DNA from: Pullichristensenella sp002068815
Lineage (GTDB): Bacteria > Bacillota > Clostridia > Christensenellales > Aristaeellaceae
Assembly: GCA_040772885.1 (NCBI GenBank)
Contig: JAXGXF010000001.1
Coordinates: forward strand, 248,001-312,000
Length of the DNA: 64,000 nt
Direction of reading: 5' to 3'
The position numbers and the translations under genes were made by a program. The first letter of the stretch is position 1. Each line of letters begins with the position of its first letter. Below, in pieces: positions 1 through 10,522 of the stretch. Under the pieces are notes generated by a model. It worked only from the letters and a program-made list of their open reading frames with translations, was not told where the DNA came from and ran no database searches.

Positions 1-62
1 TGTCAATACTCCGTGCATTGTTATACGGGCACGCAACATTAAAAAGCGAATGTTTCAAAACA

Positions 63-85
63 TGGAAGAATCCGCCGTTCTTCCA
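63..85. terminator. hairpin at left edge
   Basis: Perfect 8-bp stem (TGGAAGAA / TTCTTCCA, 7-nt loop). There is no T-run on the plus side. On the minus side the stem is followed by TGTTTTG, so it could end a minus-strand transcript. The rest of 1-150 shows no gene. Confidence 0.3.
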
Positions 86-150
86 CGGTCTGCACAGAAA
101 TATAATAAAAACTTCGTAAATACCGACGGTTGTTTTGCCCGCGTGCGTCG

Positions 151-180
151 TTGACAGCGATTCGTGCCGTGTGCTATACT
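151..180 (+). promoter_or_regulatory. sigma-A promoter of the NitT/TauT-sulfatase operon
   Basis: TTGACA (151-156), 18-bp spacer, TATACT (175-180). The predicted transcript start near 187 leaves a leader of about 35 nt before the ATG at 222. Confidence 0.75.
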
Positions 181-221
181 TGAGCACACCATAGTATTTT
201 GTGGAAAGGTTGGTTGTTGCA

Positions 222-1250
222 ATGAAGAAGCTCCTCGTCCTGCTCCTGGCCCTTGTTCTCATCCTCTCCTCCTTCGCCCTCGCGGAGAAGGCGCCCATCG
301 TGGTCAACATGGGGATTCTCGACGGCTGGACCGGCTTCCCGACGAAGTACATCGTCGACAACGGCATGGACCTCGAGGCGGGCATCGACATCGAGTACCT
401 GGTGTTCTCCTCCGGCGCGCCCGCGAACGAGGCGATGATCGCCGGCGACATCGACTGCGCGATCATCGGCGGCGGAGCGAGCGTCCCGGCGCTTGCGAAC
501 CTGAACTCGAAGATGATCATGGAAGTGAACAACGACACAATCGGCATGAGCCTGATCGCCCGCCCGGACCTCGCGTGCGCGTCCGTCTCCGGCGCGGTCC
601 CGGCGCTTCCGGAGGTCAAGGGAGATGCCGAGAGCGTCCGCGGCACGACGATACTGACGACCGCCGGCACGCTCCAGTACTACTGCACGCTGAAATACCT
701 CGAGGCGATCGGACTTTCCGTCGATGACGTGAACCTCGTGTCGATGGACGCGAACCAGGCCTACCAGGCGTTCGCGCTCGGCGAGGGCGACATCCTGACC
801 TGCTCGAACAGCTACTCGTTCGACCTCGTCAAGGAGGGGAACGTCGAGCTGGGCTCGCTTACGTCGCTCAACTGCTCCGCGACCGCGCAGGTCGTCTGCA
901 GCGAGAAGGCGTTCAACGACCCGGAGAAGTTTGAGGGCCTGACGATTCTCTGCCAGGTGCTCGCGAAGGTCAACGACATCATGAACGCCGACGCCGACTT
1001 AGCGACCGAGAACTACGTCAACTGGGTCGCGCTGAACGGCGGCAAGCTGAAGGAATCGACCGCGCGCTCGATCATGGAGGCGAAGCCGTACTTCGGCGTG
1101 CAGGCCGCGAAGGAGCGCGAGCTCGGCGCGGACTTCCTGAACAACTTCGTCGAGTTCTACATTTTGACCGAGCAGATCGAGCCCGAGCAGCGCGAGGTCA
1201 TCGAGGCGAACGTGCGCGACGACGTGCTCAAAGCGGCGGGGCTCAAGTAA
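222..1250 (+). CDS. NitT/TauT-family ABC transporter substrate-binding protein
   Basis: Extracytoplasmic binding protein that delivers substrate to the two permeases encoded next; 342 aa. A Sec signal peptide (MKKLL, hydrophobic core, SFALAE) ends near residue 22. There is no lipobox cysteine, so this looks like a type I signal peptide. The body resembles the SsuA/ThiY/TauA class, with short sequences such as SSGAPANEAM and GGGASVPAL in the first lobe. The ATG at 222 is preferred over the GTG at 201 because it begins the signal peptide and has GGAAAGG upstream. Substrate unknown; the downstream mutarotase-like and sulfatase genes suggest a sugar or sulfated compound rather than taurine or nitrate (inference). 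Confidence 0.85.
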   Translation: MKKLLVLLLALVLILSSFALAEKAPIVVNMGILDGWTGFPTKYIVDNGMDLEAGIDIEYLVFSSGAPANEAMIAGDIDCAIIGGGASVPALANLNSKMIMEVNNDTIGMSLIARPDLACASVSGAVPALPEVKGDAESVRGTTILTTAGTLQYYCTLKYLEAIGLSVDDVNLVSMDANQAYQAFALGEGDILTCSNSYSFDLVKEGNVELGSLTSLNCSATAQVVCSEKAFNDPEKFEGLTILCQVLAKVNDIMNADADLATENYVNWVALNGGKLKESTARSIMEAKPYFGVQAAKERELGADFLNNFVEFYILTEQIEPEQREVIEANVRDDVLKAAGLK

Positions 1251-1272
1251 CCGCGGCGGCGACGAAACGCTC

Positions 1273-1309
1273 GCATGCTCACTGGCTCCCGGGCCGGTGA
1301 GCATGCTTT
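1273..1309 (+). terminator. intercistronic hairpin between binding protein and permease
   Basis: Perfect 10-bp outer stem (GCATGCTCAC / GTGAGCATGC) followed by only three T and then the permease ribosome binding site AAGGAGA. It probably acts as a partial terminator or 3' stabiliser that raises binding-protein expression over the membrane genes. Confidence 0.6.
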
Positions 1310-1324
1310 AAGGAGACGGTTCGC

Positions 1325-2104
1325 ATGAAGAAACGGGCAAAGTACCTGCTGCTGTCGCTGTTCAGCCTAGGGCTGTTCATCTTCGCGTGGTATCTGGTGA
1401 CGGACATCCTTCATACCTTCCCCGCGCAGGCGCTCCCGAGCCCGACGAAGGTCGTCCTGACGCTCGTCAAGAAGTTCACGAAGAAGGCGCCCGACGGCGG
1501 CACGCTGTTTCAGCACATCTGGGCGAGCCTGAAGCTGGCGCTGTACGGCTTCTCGCTGGGCGCGGTCATCGGAATCCCGGTGGGCATTCTGATGGCGTGG
1601 TACCGCAAGGCCGACCTGCTCGTCACGCCGATCTTCCACTTCCTGCGGCCGATCCCGCCGATCGCGTGGATTCCCTTGATGCTGGTCTTCTTCGGCATCG
1701 GCCAGACCGCGAAGGCGGCGGTCATCTTCGTATCGACGGTGACGAACTGCATTTTGAACAGCTACATAGGCATCAAGCAGACAAAGGACGTGCATGTCTG
1801 GGTCGCGCGGACGTTCGGCGCGAGCAACGGAAGGATTCTTTTCAAGGTCGCGATACCGTCCGCGCTGCCGATGGTGTTCGCGGGATTGAGCCTGTCGATG
1901 AACCTCGCGTGGATGTCGCTCGTCGCGGCCGAGATGCTCGCGGCGGACAAGGGCCTCGGCTACATGATCCAGTACGCCCGGATGATGGCGCGCGTCGACC
2001 TCGTCATCGCCGGCATGGTCATGATCACGATCATCGGCGCGATCCTCAACAGAATTCTGAGCGCGGTCGAGCACGCGGTCGTCAAGGGGAGGCACATGCA
2101 GTGA
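1325..2104 (+). CDS. ABC transporter permease, SsuC/TauC type (first of two)
   Basis: Inner-membrane channel subunit, 259 aa, usual length for the family. About six hydrophobic segments are visible, the first near residues 7-27. The cytoplasmic coupling (EAA-like) loop reads GASNGRILFKVAIPSALP, near residue 170, which would dock on an ATPase. AAGGAGA lies 15 nt upstream of the ATG. The 3' end overlaps the next permease by 4 nt (GTGA), so the two are translationally coupled. It is clearly different in sequence from the second permease, so the channel is probably a heterodimer. Confidence 0.88.
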   Translation: MKKRAKYLLLSLFSLGLFIFAWYLVTDILHTFPAQALPSPTKVVLTLVKKFTKKAPDGGTLFQHIWASLKLALYGFSLGAVIGIPVGILMAWYRKADLLVTPIFHFLRPIPPIAWIPLMLVFFGIGQTAKAAVIFVSTVTNCILNSYIGIKQTKDVHVWVARTFGASNGRILFKVAIPSALPMVFAGLSLSMNLAWMSLVAAEMLAADKGLGYMIQYARMMARVDLVIAGMVMITIIGAILNRILSAVEHAVVKGRHMQ

Positions 2105-2901
2105 ACAGAAAGAAGAAGCGTTCGTTCGCAGGCTCGCGCACCGAGGCGCTCGTCTACGGCATTTTGTCGCTGGTCATCTTGCTCGCGGTGTGGCACCTCG
2201 TGTCGCTGGGCGGGCGCATCGGCAAGTTCTTCCCGAGCCCGTTCCTCGTCATCCGCGACTTCGCGAACGCGTTTGTGCACGCGATCGGCCGGAACACGAT
2301 GCTCGAGCACATCTTCTTCAGCCTCCGCCGCGTGCTGGTAGGCTTCGGGCTCGGCGTCGTCGTCGGCATACCGCTCGGGCTCGTCATGGCCTGCTCGAAG
2401 GCGGGCCGCGCGTTCTTCATGCCGCTGTTCAGCATCGTGCGCCCGATCCCGGGGCTCGCGTGGATACCGCTCGCGATCCTGTGGTTCGGGCTGGGCGAGC
2501 AGTCGAAGTACTTCCTGATCTGCATGACGGCGCTCGTCGGGATCACGATGCAGACGTTCTTCGGCGCGCTCTACGCCGATCCGGTGCTGATCGGCGCGGC
2601 GCGCATGCTCGGCGCCGGCAAGTTCCAACTCTTTGTGCACATCATACTGCCCTCCGCGATCCCGAACATCTTCGCGGGGCTGCAGGGGAGCTTCGCGGGC
2701 GCGTGGTGCGCGGTCATCGCGGCGGAGATGATCCGCTCGGACGAGGGCACCGGCTGGATCATCTTCAACGGCATGAACTACGCGAACACCGCGCAGGTCA
2801 TCGTCGGCATGGTCGCGATCGGCCTCGTCGGGCTGATCGCCTCGACGCTGTTGAAGGCGCTGGAAAGGAGGCTGTGCGCGTGGAACATTCAGGGAAAGTA
2901 G
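2101..2901 (+). CDS. ABC transporter permease, SsuC/TauC type (second of two)
   Basis: Second channel subunit, 266 aa, starting at a GTG that overlaps the stop of the first permease. It begins VNRKKKR, followed by about six membrane segments. The coupling loop reads GAGKFQLFVHIILPSAIP. The short positive N-terminus and the good length argue for this start rather than the open frame that continues upstream inside the first permease. The 3' end contains the AAAGGAGG ribosome binding site and the start codon of the following ATPase gene. Confidence 0.85.
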   Translation: MNRKKKRSFAGSRTEALVYGILSLVILLAVWHLVSLGGRIGKFFPSPFLVIRDFANAFVHAIGRNTMLEHIFFSLRRVLVGFGLGVVVGIPLGLVMACSKAGRAFFMPLFSIVRPIPGLAWIPLAILWFGLGEQSKYFLICMTALVGITMQTFFGALYADPVLIGAARMLGAGKFQLFVHIILPSAIPNIFAGLQGSFAGAWCAVIAAEMIRSDEGTGWIIFNGMNYANTAQVIVGMVAIGLVGLIASTLLKALERRLCAWNIQGK

Positions 2902-3650
2902 CGCCGATCATCGAATGCAGAAACGTCTCGAAGACCTTCAAGAACAAGGGAAATTCGCTCGAGGTGCTTCAAAACCTGTCGCTCAGCGTCCGGGAGAACG
3001 AGTTCGTCGTGCTGCTCGGCCCGGGCCAGTGCGGAAAGACGACCCTGATGAACATCATCGCCGGGCTCGAGCCCGCGACCTCCGGAGAGGTGTTCTTTCA
3101 GGGCGAGCGCGTCGCAAAGCCGAACCCGAAGCTCGGCATGGTCTACCAGACGACGGCGCTGTTTCCGTGGCTCTCGGTCATGAAAAACGTCGACTTCGGC
3201 CCGCGCATGCGGCACATGCCCCGGAAGGAGCGCCGCGAGAAGGCGCAGCACTTCATCGACCTCGTGGGGCTGACCGGGTTTGAAAAGGCGTACCCGATCA
3301 AGCTGTCCGGCGGGATGCGCCAGCGGGTCGGCATCGCGCGCGCGTACTGCAACGATCCCGCGGTGCTGCTGATGGACGAGCCGTTCGGCCACCTCGACGC
3401 GCAGACGCGCTACTCGATGCAGGACGCGATCGAGAGGATTTGGAGCCGGGAGAAGCGCACGGTCGTGTTCATCACGAACAACATCGAGGAGGCCATCTTT
3501 TTGGCCGACCGCATCGTGCTGCTCACGAACTGCCCGACGAACGTCAAGAAGGAGATACTCGTAGACCTGCCGCGCCCGAGGGACTACGTGTCCCGGGGCT
3601 TCCTCAAAATCCGCGAGGACATCAGCAAGATCTTCGAGATCACGAAGTGA
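2880..3650 (+). CDS. ABC transporter ATPase with Asn in the H-loop (first of two)
   Basis: ATP-binding subunit, 256 aa. GTG start at 2880, placed 9 nt after AAAGGAGG and inside the end of the permease gene. Walker A GPGQCGKTT (47-55), Q-loop Gln90, intact signature LSGGM (142-146), Walker B LLMDEP with catalytic Glu167, D-loop LD (172-173). The H-loop, normally THD/THN, reads TNN: the switch histidine is Asn200 (codon 3477-3479). The other ATPase of the operon keeps the His but has a broken signature. In a head-to-tail dimer these two defects fall in the same ATP site. Family assignment is sure; the asymmetric mechanism is inference. Confidence 0.88.
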   Translation: MEHSGKVAPIIECRNVSKTFKNKGNSLEVLQNLSLSVRENEFVVLLGPGQCGKTTLMNIIAGLEPATSGEVFFQGERVAKPNPKLGMVYQTTALFPWLSVMKNVDFGPRMRHMPRKERREKAQHFIDLVGLTGFEKAYPIKLSGGMRQRVGIARAYCNDPAVLLMDEPFGHLDAQTRYSMQDAIERIWSREKRTVVFITNNIEEAIFLADRIVLLTNCPTNVKKEILVDLPRPRDYVSRGFLKIREDISKIFEITK

Positions 3651-3659
3651 GGTGCGCGC

Positions 3660-4394
3660 ATGAACAAGGTGGAGGTCCGAAACCTCACGAAGAGCTTCGG
3701 CGATTTGCTGGTGCTCGACGATGTGTCGTTTGACGTGAAGGACGGCGAGTTCCTCGCGATCGTCGGCCCGACCGGCTGCGGCAAGACGACGTTTTTGAAC
3801 AGCCTGACGCAGATCTACGACATCGACAGCGGCTCGATACTGCTGAACGGCGAGCCGGTCAACCTGAAAAAGCACAGCCTCGCCTACATCATGCAGGAGT
3901 ACTCGACGATGTCGTGGCTGAACGTGCGCCAGAACGTGCAGTTCGGGCTCGAGATCAAGGGGTTTTCGCGAAAGGAAGTCCGCGAGAAGGCAGAGCGCGC
4001 GCTCGAGCTCGTCGGGCTGACGCAATTCCGCGACTACTACCCGAACCAGCTCTCGGCGAGCATGCTGCAGCGCGTGGCGATCGCGCGCGCGTTCGCGGTG
4101 CAGCCGGATTTGCTGCTGATGGACGAGCCGTACGGTCAGCTCGACCTCGAGCTGCGCTTCAAGCTCGAGGACGAGCTGCTCAACCTCTGGCGCAAGCTCG
4201 GCACGACCGTCATCTTCATCACGCACAACATCGAGGAGGCCGTCTACCTGAGCGAGCGGATACTGGTCCTCTCGAACAAGCCGACTGCGATCAAGGAGAC
4301 GATCGAAAACCGCCTCCCCTACCCCCGCTCGGTCACTTCGGAGGCGTTCGTCGAGCTGCGCAACCGCGTCACCGCGCTGATCAAGTGGTGGTAG
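3660..4394 (+). CDS. ABC transporter ATPase with degenerate signature motif (second of two)
   Basis: Partner ATPase, 244 aa, starting 10 nt after the previous stop behind GAGGTG. Walker A GPTGCGKTT (36-44), Q-loop Gln79, Walker B LLLMDEP (Glu156), D-loop LD (161-162), H-loop His189 (THN). The signature, normally LSGGM/Q, reads LSASM (131-135; DNA 4050-4064), so both glycines are lost. It is therefore predicted to hydrolyse ATP with its own catalytic residues against the intact signature of the first ATPase, while the opposite site is weak. Same operon and orientation as both permeases. Confidence 0.88.
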   Translation: MNKVEVRNLTKSFGDLLVLDDVSFDVKDGEFLAIVGPTGCGKTTFLNSLTQIYDIDSGSILLNGEPVNLKKHSLAYIMQEYSTMSWLNVRQNVQFGLEIKGFSRKEVREKAERALELVGLTQFRDYYPNQLSASMLQRVAIARAFAVQPDLLLMDEPYGQLDLELRFKLEDELLNLWRKLGTTVIFITHNIEEAVYLSERILVLSNKPTAIKETIENRLPYPRSVTSEAFVELRNRVTALIKWW

Positions 4395-4396
4395 CG

Positions 4397-5329
4397 ATGC
4401 GCGCGACGCTTTCCGACCCGATTTCGGGGAAGGATGTCCCTGCGCTCAAACTGAAGGGCTCCGGGCTGGAGCTCATCGCGATTCCCGACCGCGCGCTCGA
4501 CGTGTATTCGCTGCGGTTTGCAGGGACGCTCGTCAGCTACACGGACCCCCGCGCGGGCATCTCGCCTTCGAACTTCGTCGAGGACGGCGTAGAGGGGTTT
4601 TCGAAGAACTTCTTCGCCGGATTTCTGACGACCTGCGGACTGATACAGTCCGGAAGGCCCTGCGAGGAAGGAGGCCGCCGCTTCGGGCTGCACGGGCGCA
4701 TCTCGAACACGCCGTGCCGGGAGGCCGAAGTGCGCGAGGACACCGAAGCCATCGTTGTGACCGGCGTCGCGGACGAAATCCACTTAGAGGGCGAGCGCAT
4801 GCGGCTCGAGCGGACGATACGGCTCGATCTGCGCGCGCCGATCCTCGAAATCCGCGACCGCGTGACGAATTTCGGCTCCGAGCCGACGCCTTTTATGATC
4901 ATGTACCACATCAACTTCGGCGCGCCGTTCCTGTCGGAAGAGCTCAGGCTCTCGGCGGACTTCGAATACGTCGGGGACCGCGACACCGGGGCGGAGGCGT
5001 CCGCCGCCGAGGCGGTCAAAATGGGCGCGCGCGGCTCCTCGGGGCGCGAAAAGGTCTACTACACGCGCGCCGACCTCGAAAAGGGCGTGCGGCTCGAGAG
5101 CCCCGCGACCGGCGTCTCGGCGCTGATTCAGGCGGAGGGGCTAAACTGGCTCGGGCTCTGGAAGAGCTTTTCCGACCCCGCGTACGCGCTCGGCGTCGAG
5201 CCGTGCAACTGCCCCGGCCTCGGCCGCGCGGCCGCGCGCGAGCGGGGGCTCCTGCCGATGCTGATGCCCGGCGAAACCCGCGAAAGCGCCGTCCGCGCGC
5301 AATTCTCGTCATGGAGGACAATGCCTTGA
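4397..5329 (+). CDS. DUF4432 family protein (aldose 1-epimerase-like fold)
   Basis: 310 aa, cytoplasmic, no signal peptide. It resembles DUF4432 proteins of the galactose-mutarotase fold: an N-terminal stretch with IPDRALDVYSL, then FLTTCGLIQSG, FGLHGRISNTP and the conserved YHINFGAPFLSE segment. Such proteins are thought to bind or interconvert anomers of a sugar; no member is matched here to a substrate. The ATG at 4397 follows the ATPase stop by 2 nt. The stop overlaps the TTG start of the sulfatase gene, so the two are coupled and probably act on the same imported carbohydrate (inference). Confidence 0.8.
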   Translation: MRATLSDPISGKDVPALKLKGSGLELIAIPDRALDVYSLRFAGTLVSYTDPRAGISPSNFVEDGVEGFSKNFFAGFLTTCGLIQSGRPCEEGGRRFGLHGRISNTPCREAEVREDTEAIVVTGVADEIHLEGERMRLERTIRLDLRAPILEIRDRVTNFGSEPTPFMIMYHINFGAPFLSEELRLSADFEYVGDRDTGAEASAAEAVKMGARGSSGREKVYYTRADLEKGVRLESPATGVSALIQAEGLNWLGLWKSFSDPAYALGVEPCNCPGLGRAAARERGLLPMLMPGETRESAVRAQFSSWRTMP

Positions 5330-6828
5330 GAGCGATCATGGTCATGTTCGACACCCTGAATCGGCACTTTCTGCCGCCCTACGGCTGCGGCTGGACGCAC
5401 GCGCCGAACTTTTCGAGGCTCGCCGCGCGATCCTGCACGTTTGACAACTGCTACGTCGGCAGCATGCCCTGCATGCCGGCGCGCCGCGAGCTGCACACCG
5501 GCCGCTACAACTTCCTGCACAGAAGCTGGGGCCCGCTCGAGCCGTTCGACGACTCCGCGATCGAGATGATGAGCGCAAGCGGCGTCTACACGCACCTCGC
5601 GACCGACCACCAGCACTACTGGGAGGACGGCGGCGCGACCTACCACTTCCGCTACTCGTCGTTCGAGTTCATCCGCGGCCAGGAGGGCGACCCGTACATC
5701 GGCGACGTCGAGGGGATGCGCGGGCTCGACAAGGTGAACTCGACCGCCTCCGAATTCAAGAAGGCGATGGACCGCGTGAACCGACGCCACATGCCGCGGG
5801 AGGAGGACATGCCGCAGGCGCGCACGTTCGCGGCGGGCTTGAAGTTCATCGAGCGAAACAAAGGCGCCGACCGGTGGTTTCTGCAGCTCGAGTGCTTCGA
5901 CCCGCACGAGCCGTTCTTCGTGCCGGAATCGTATAAGGCGCTCTATGACGACGCGTACGCGGGCGAGCCGATCGACTGGCCGGGCTACGGCCGCGCGGAA
6001 AAGGACCCCGCCGTGCGCGAGCACGTCCGCAAGAACTACGCGGCGCTGCTCTCGATGTGCGACGCGTACCTCGGCAAGGTGCTCGACATCATGGACGCGC
6101 ACGACATGTGGAAGGACACGATGCTCATCGTCAACACCGACCACGGCTATCTTCTCGACGAGCACGACTACTGGGGCAAGAACATCATGCCCTGGTACAA
6201 CGAGACCGCGCGCATACCGCTGTTCATCTGGGACCCGCGCTCGGGCGTCGCGGGCGAACGCAGGCGGAGTCTCGTGCAGACGATCGACCTCCCGGTCACG
6301 CTGCTCGACTTCTTCGGCATCGAAAAGACCCCCGACATGGAGGGCCGTTCGCTCGCGGGGGTGATACGCTCGGACGACATGGCGCGCGACGCGGCGCTGT
6401 TCGGCATGTTCGGCTGCCACGTCTGCGTCACCGACGGCCGATACGTCTACATGCGCGGCATCGGCGACGGCGACAACACGCCGCTCTGCCAGTACACCTA
6501 CATGCCCATGCACCTCTACAACATGTTCTCCGTCGAGGAATTGCAGACCGCCGAGCTCGCCGATCCATTCCCGTTCACGAAGGGCTGCCGCCCGATGAAA
6601 ATTCGCAGCGGCCGCTGGGTCGACCGGGACACGCACGCGCGCATCGGCTACGTCGACGCCGAGCACATCCACGAGAACCTTCTCTTTGACCTCGAGACCG
6701 ACCCGGGGCAGCTCCATCCGATGAACGACCCCGCGCTCGAGGCCGAGATGCTCGAAAAGCTCGTCGATCTGATGCGGAAGAACGGCGCGCCGCCGGAGCA
6801 GTACGAGCGGCTGAAGATCCGGCTCTGA
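5326..6828 (+). CDS. sulfatase (Cys-type, CxPxR motif)
   Basis: Hydrolyses sulfate esters, probably on a carbohydrate; 500 aa, no signal peptide, so cytoplasmic. Metal-binding MFDTLN lies at the N-terminus (Asp9). The formylglycine motif CMPAR is at 49-53 (Cys49, codon 5470-5472), and NTDHGY carries a metal-binding Asp-His. The TTG at 5326 is chosen over the ATG at 5311: it is placed 8 nt after GGAGG (5313-5317), overlaps the previous stop as TTGA, and gives the usual family N-terminus. The Cys must be converted to formylglycine by an anaerobic or oxygen-dependent maturase; none is in this window. Convergent with the next gene, 2 bp apart. Confidence 0.88.
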   Translation: MRAIMVMFDTLNRHFLPPYGCGWTHAPNFSRLAARSCTFDNCYVGSMPCMPARRELHTGRYNFLHRSWGPLEPFDDSAIEMMSASGVYTHLATDHQHYWEDGGATYHFRYSSFEFIRGQEGDPYIGDVEGMRGLDKVNSTASEFKKAMDRVNRRHMPREEDMPQARTFAAGLKFIERNKGADRWFLQLECFDPHEPFFVPESYKALYDDAYAGEPIDWPGYGRAEKDPAVREHVRKNYAALLSMCDAYLGKVLDIMDAHDMWKDTMLIVNTDHGYLLDEHDYWGKNIMPWYNETARIPLFIWDPRSGVAGERRRSLVQTIDLPVTLLDFFGIEKTPDMEGRSLAGVIRSDDMARDAALFGMFGCHVCVTDGRYVYMRGIGDGDNTPLCQYTYMPMHLYNMFSVEELQTAELADPFPFTKGCRPMKIRSGRWVDRDTHARIGYVDAEHIHENLLFDLETDPGQLHPMNDPALEAEMLEKLVDLMRKNGAPPEQYERLKIRL

Positions 6829-6830
6829 CG

Positions 6831-8854
<2,024 letters not shown>

Positions 8855-8858
<4 letters not shown>

Positions 8859-10297
8859 GTTTCATCCTCCCCGTCGGGCAGATTTCGCTGCGCCGGCCCG
8901 TCCAGAAGCGTCCCGTCGATGTCGAAGCGCGAGCCGTGGCAGGGGCAGTCCCAGCTCAGGTCGTCCGGGTTCCAGCCGAGGATGCAGCCCAGGTGCGGAC
9001 AGGAGAGCGACACGAGGTGGATTCCGCCCCGCTCGTCCCGGTACGCGCCGAGCTTCTGGCCCTCGTACTCGACGGTGCCCGCCTCGCCCGGCCGGATGTC
9101 CTCGAGCATGTCCTTCGGCGGCATGATATATTTCGCGAAACCCTTGACGGTTTCCTTCACGTCGTCGGCCAATCCGTCAAATCCGTGCACGGGCGACCGC
9201 TGCGGCGAGAACACGTCGGCGGCCTCGTTCGAGACGCCCATGATCCGGTCGGTCAAAAGCATCGCGGCGACCATCGACGACGACATCCCCCACTTGCCGA
9301 ACCCCGTCGCGACGAAGAGGTGCTCCGTCGAGCCGCCGTACTTGCCGATGTAGGGGATGTGGTCCTGCGGCATGCAGTCCTGCGACGTCCACGCGCAGAT
9401 TTCCCGCGCGTCCGGGTAGCATTCCTTCGCCTTCCTGCGCAGCTCGGAAAACTGGTTCCCGGGGTTCTTCCCCGTGCGCCAGCTCCCGGAGCCGACGAGC
9501 AGCGCGCCCCTCTGCGGCCGGAACGACAGCCCGCCGTCCGCCTCGTCGATGTACATGCCCCTGATCTCCGACGCGCCCTCGAGCGTCATGACCGCGCTGC
9601 GCTCCTGATGCATCCGGAGGAAGTAATAGCCCGGCGCATTGATGAACGGGAAGTGCGTCGCGACGACGATGTCCCGCGCGCGGACGCTGCCCGCGTCGGT
9701 GCGCGCGACGCCGTCCTCGATCGTCCGCACGCGGCTGTGCTCGTAGATTTCGAGCTTCTCCGCGAGCGCGCGCAGGTATTTCAGCGGGTGGAAGTGCGCC
9801 TGCCCGGAGAGACCGACCGCGCCCGCGACCGGGAACGGCAGCTCGGTCTTTTCCACGAGCTTCGCGTCGAGCCCCGCCGCGCGCATGGCCTCGAACTCGG
9901 CCTCGAGCAGTTCCCCGCCCTCCCGCGCGAACACGAAGTTGTCCGCGCGCGCAAAATCGCAGTCGATCTTCTCGCGCGATATGATCTCGGCGTACTCCTC
10001 GACCGCGTTTTGGTTCGCGCGCGCGTAGATTTCCGCCGTCCGCGCGTCGAACGACCTCGTCAAAAGGTCGTAGATCAGCCCGTGCTGCGCGGTGATCTTG
10101 CCCGTCGTACGCGACGTCGCGCCGGTGCCGACCCGCTCCGCCTCCAGCACGACGACCTTCAGCCCCGCGCGCTGCATTCGGTAGGCGCAGTTGACGCCCG
10201 CGATGCCCGCGCCGACGACGAGCACATCCGCCTCGATGTCCCCCCGAAGCGCGTCGCGGCCCGGCATATCGAATCCCTTTTCCCAAATTGACTGCAT
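8855..10297 (-). CDS. FAD-dependent oxidoreductase with C-terminal Rieske [2Fe-2S] domain
   Basis: 480 aa. The N-terminal DAO/glycine-oxidase-type Rossmann domain has VVGAGIAG (27-34) and a following Glu/ATSRTTGKIT segment. The C-terminal Rieske domain has Cys433-Pro-His435 and Cys451-Pro-Cys-His454, with Cys438 and Cys453 in the disulfide positions. The layout matches YhfW-type proteins, whose substrate is unknown. The ATG at 10297 lies just after GGAGGG; a second ATG at 10267 after AGGG is possible. First gene of a two-gene unit with the YyaL-type gene. No convincing promoter was found in 10298-10470. Confidence 0.88.
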
Positions 10298-10474
10298 ATT
10301 CCCTCCATGCGCCCGTCGCCCGCTTTCGCGGCGTTTTTAGTCGTAGTATGCGCCGCGCGGCGGTTTGCATGCAGTGCTCGACATGTCCTGACGCGCCTCC
10401 TGCACGTTCAACAGAATCGCCGCAGAAGATGGTCGAAATCTTAATCCTCGCGATCTGTTTTTTGGAAACGAATG

Positions 10475-10483
10475 TGGTATAAT
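10475..10483 (+). promoter_or_regulatory. extended -10 promoter of pckG
   Basis: TGG plus TATAAT (10478-10483) gives an extended -10; no good -35 is visible. A start near 10490 excludes the upstream TTG at 10499 in practice and supports the ATG at 10523. Confidence 0.6.
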
Positions 10484-10522
10484 TAAGCTAGCCAAATTTT
10501 GAGATTGGAGAGAGCGATCGAT

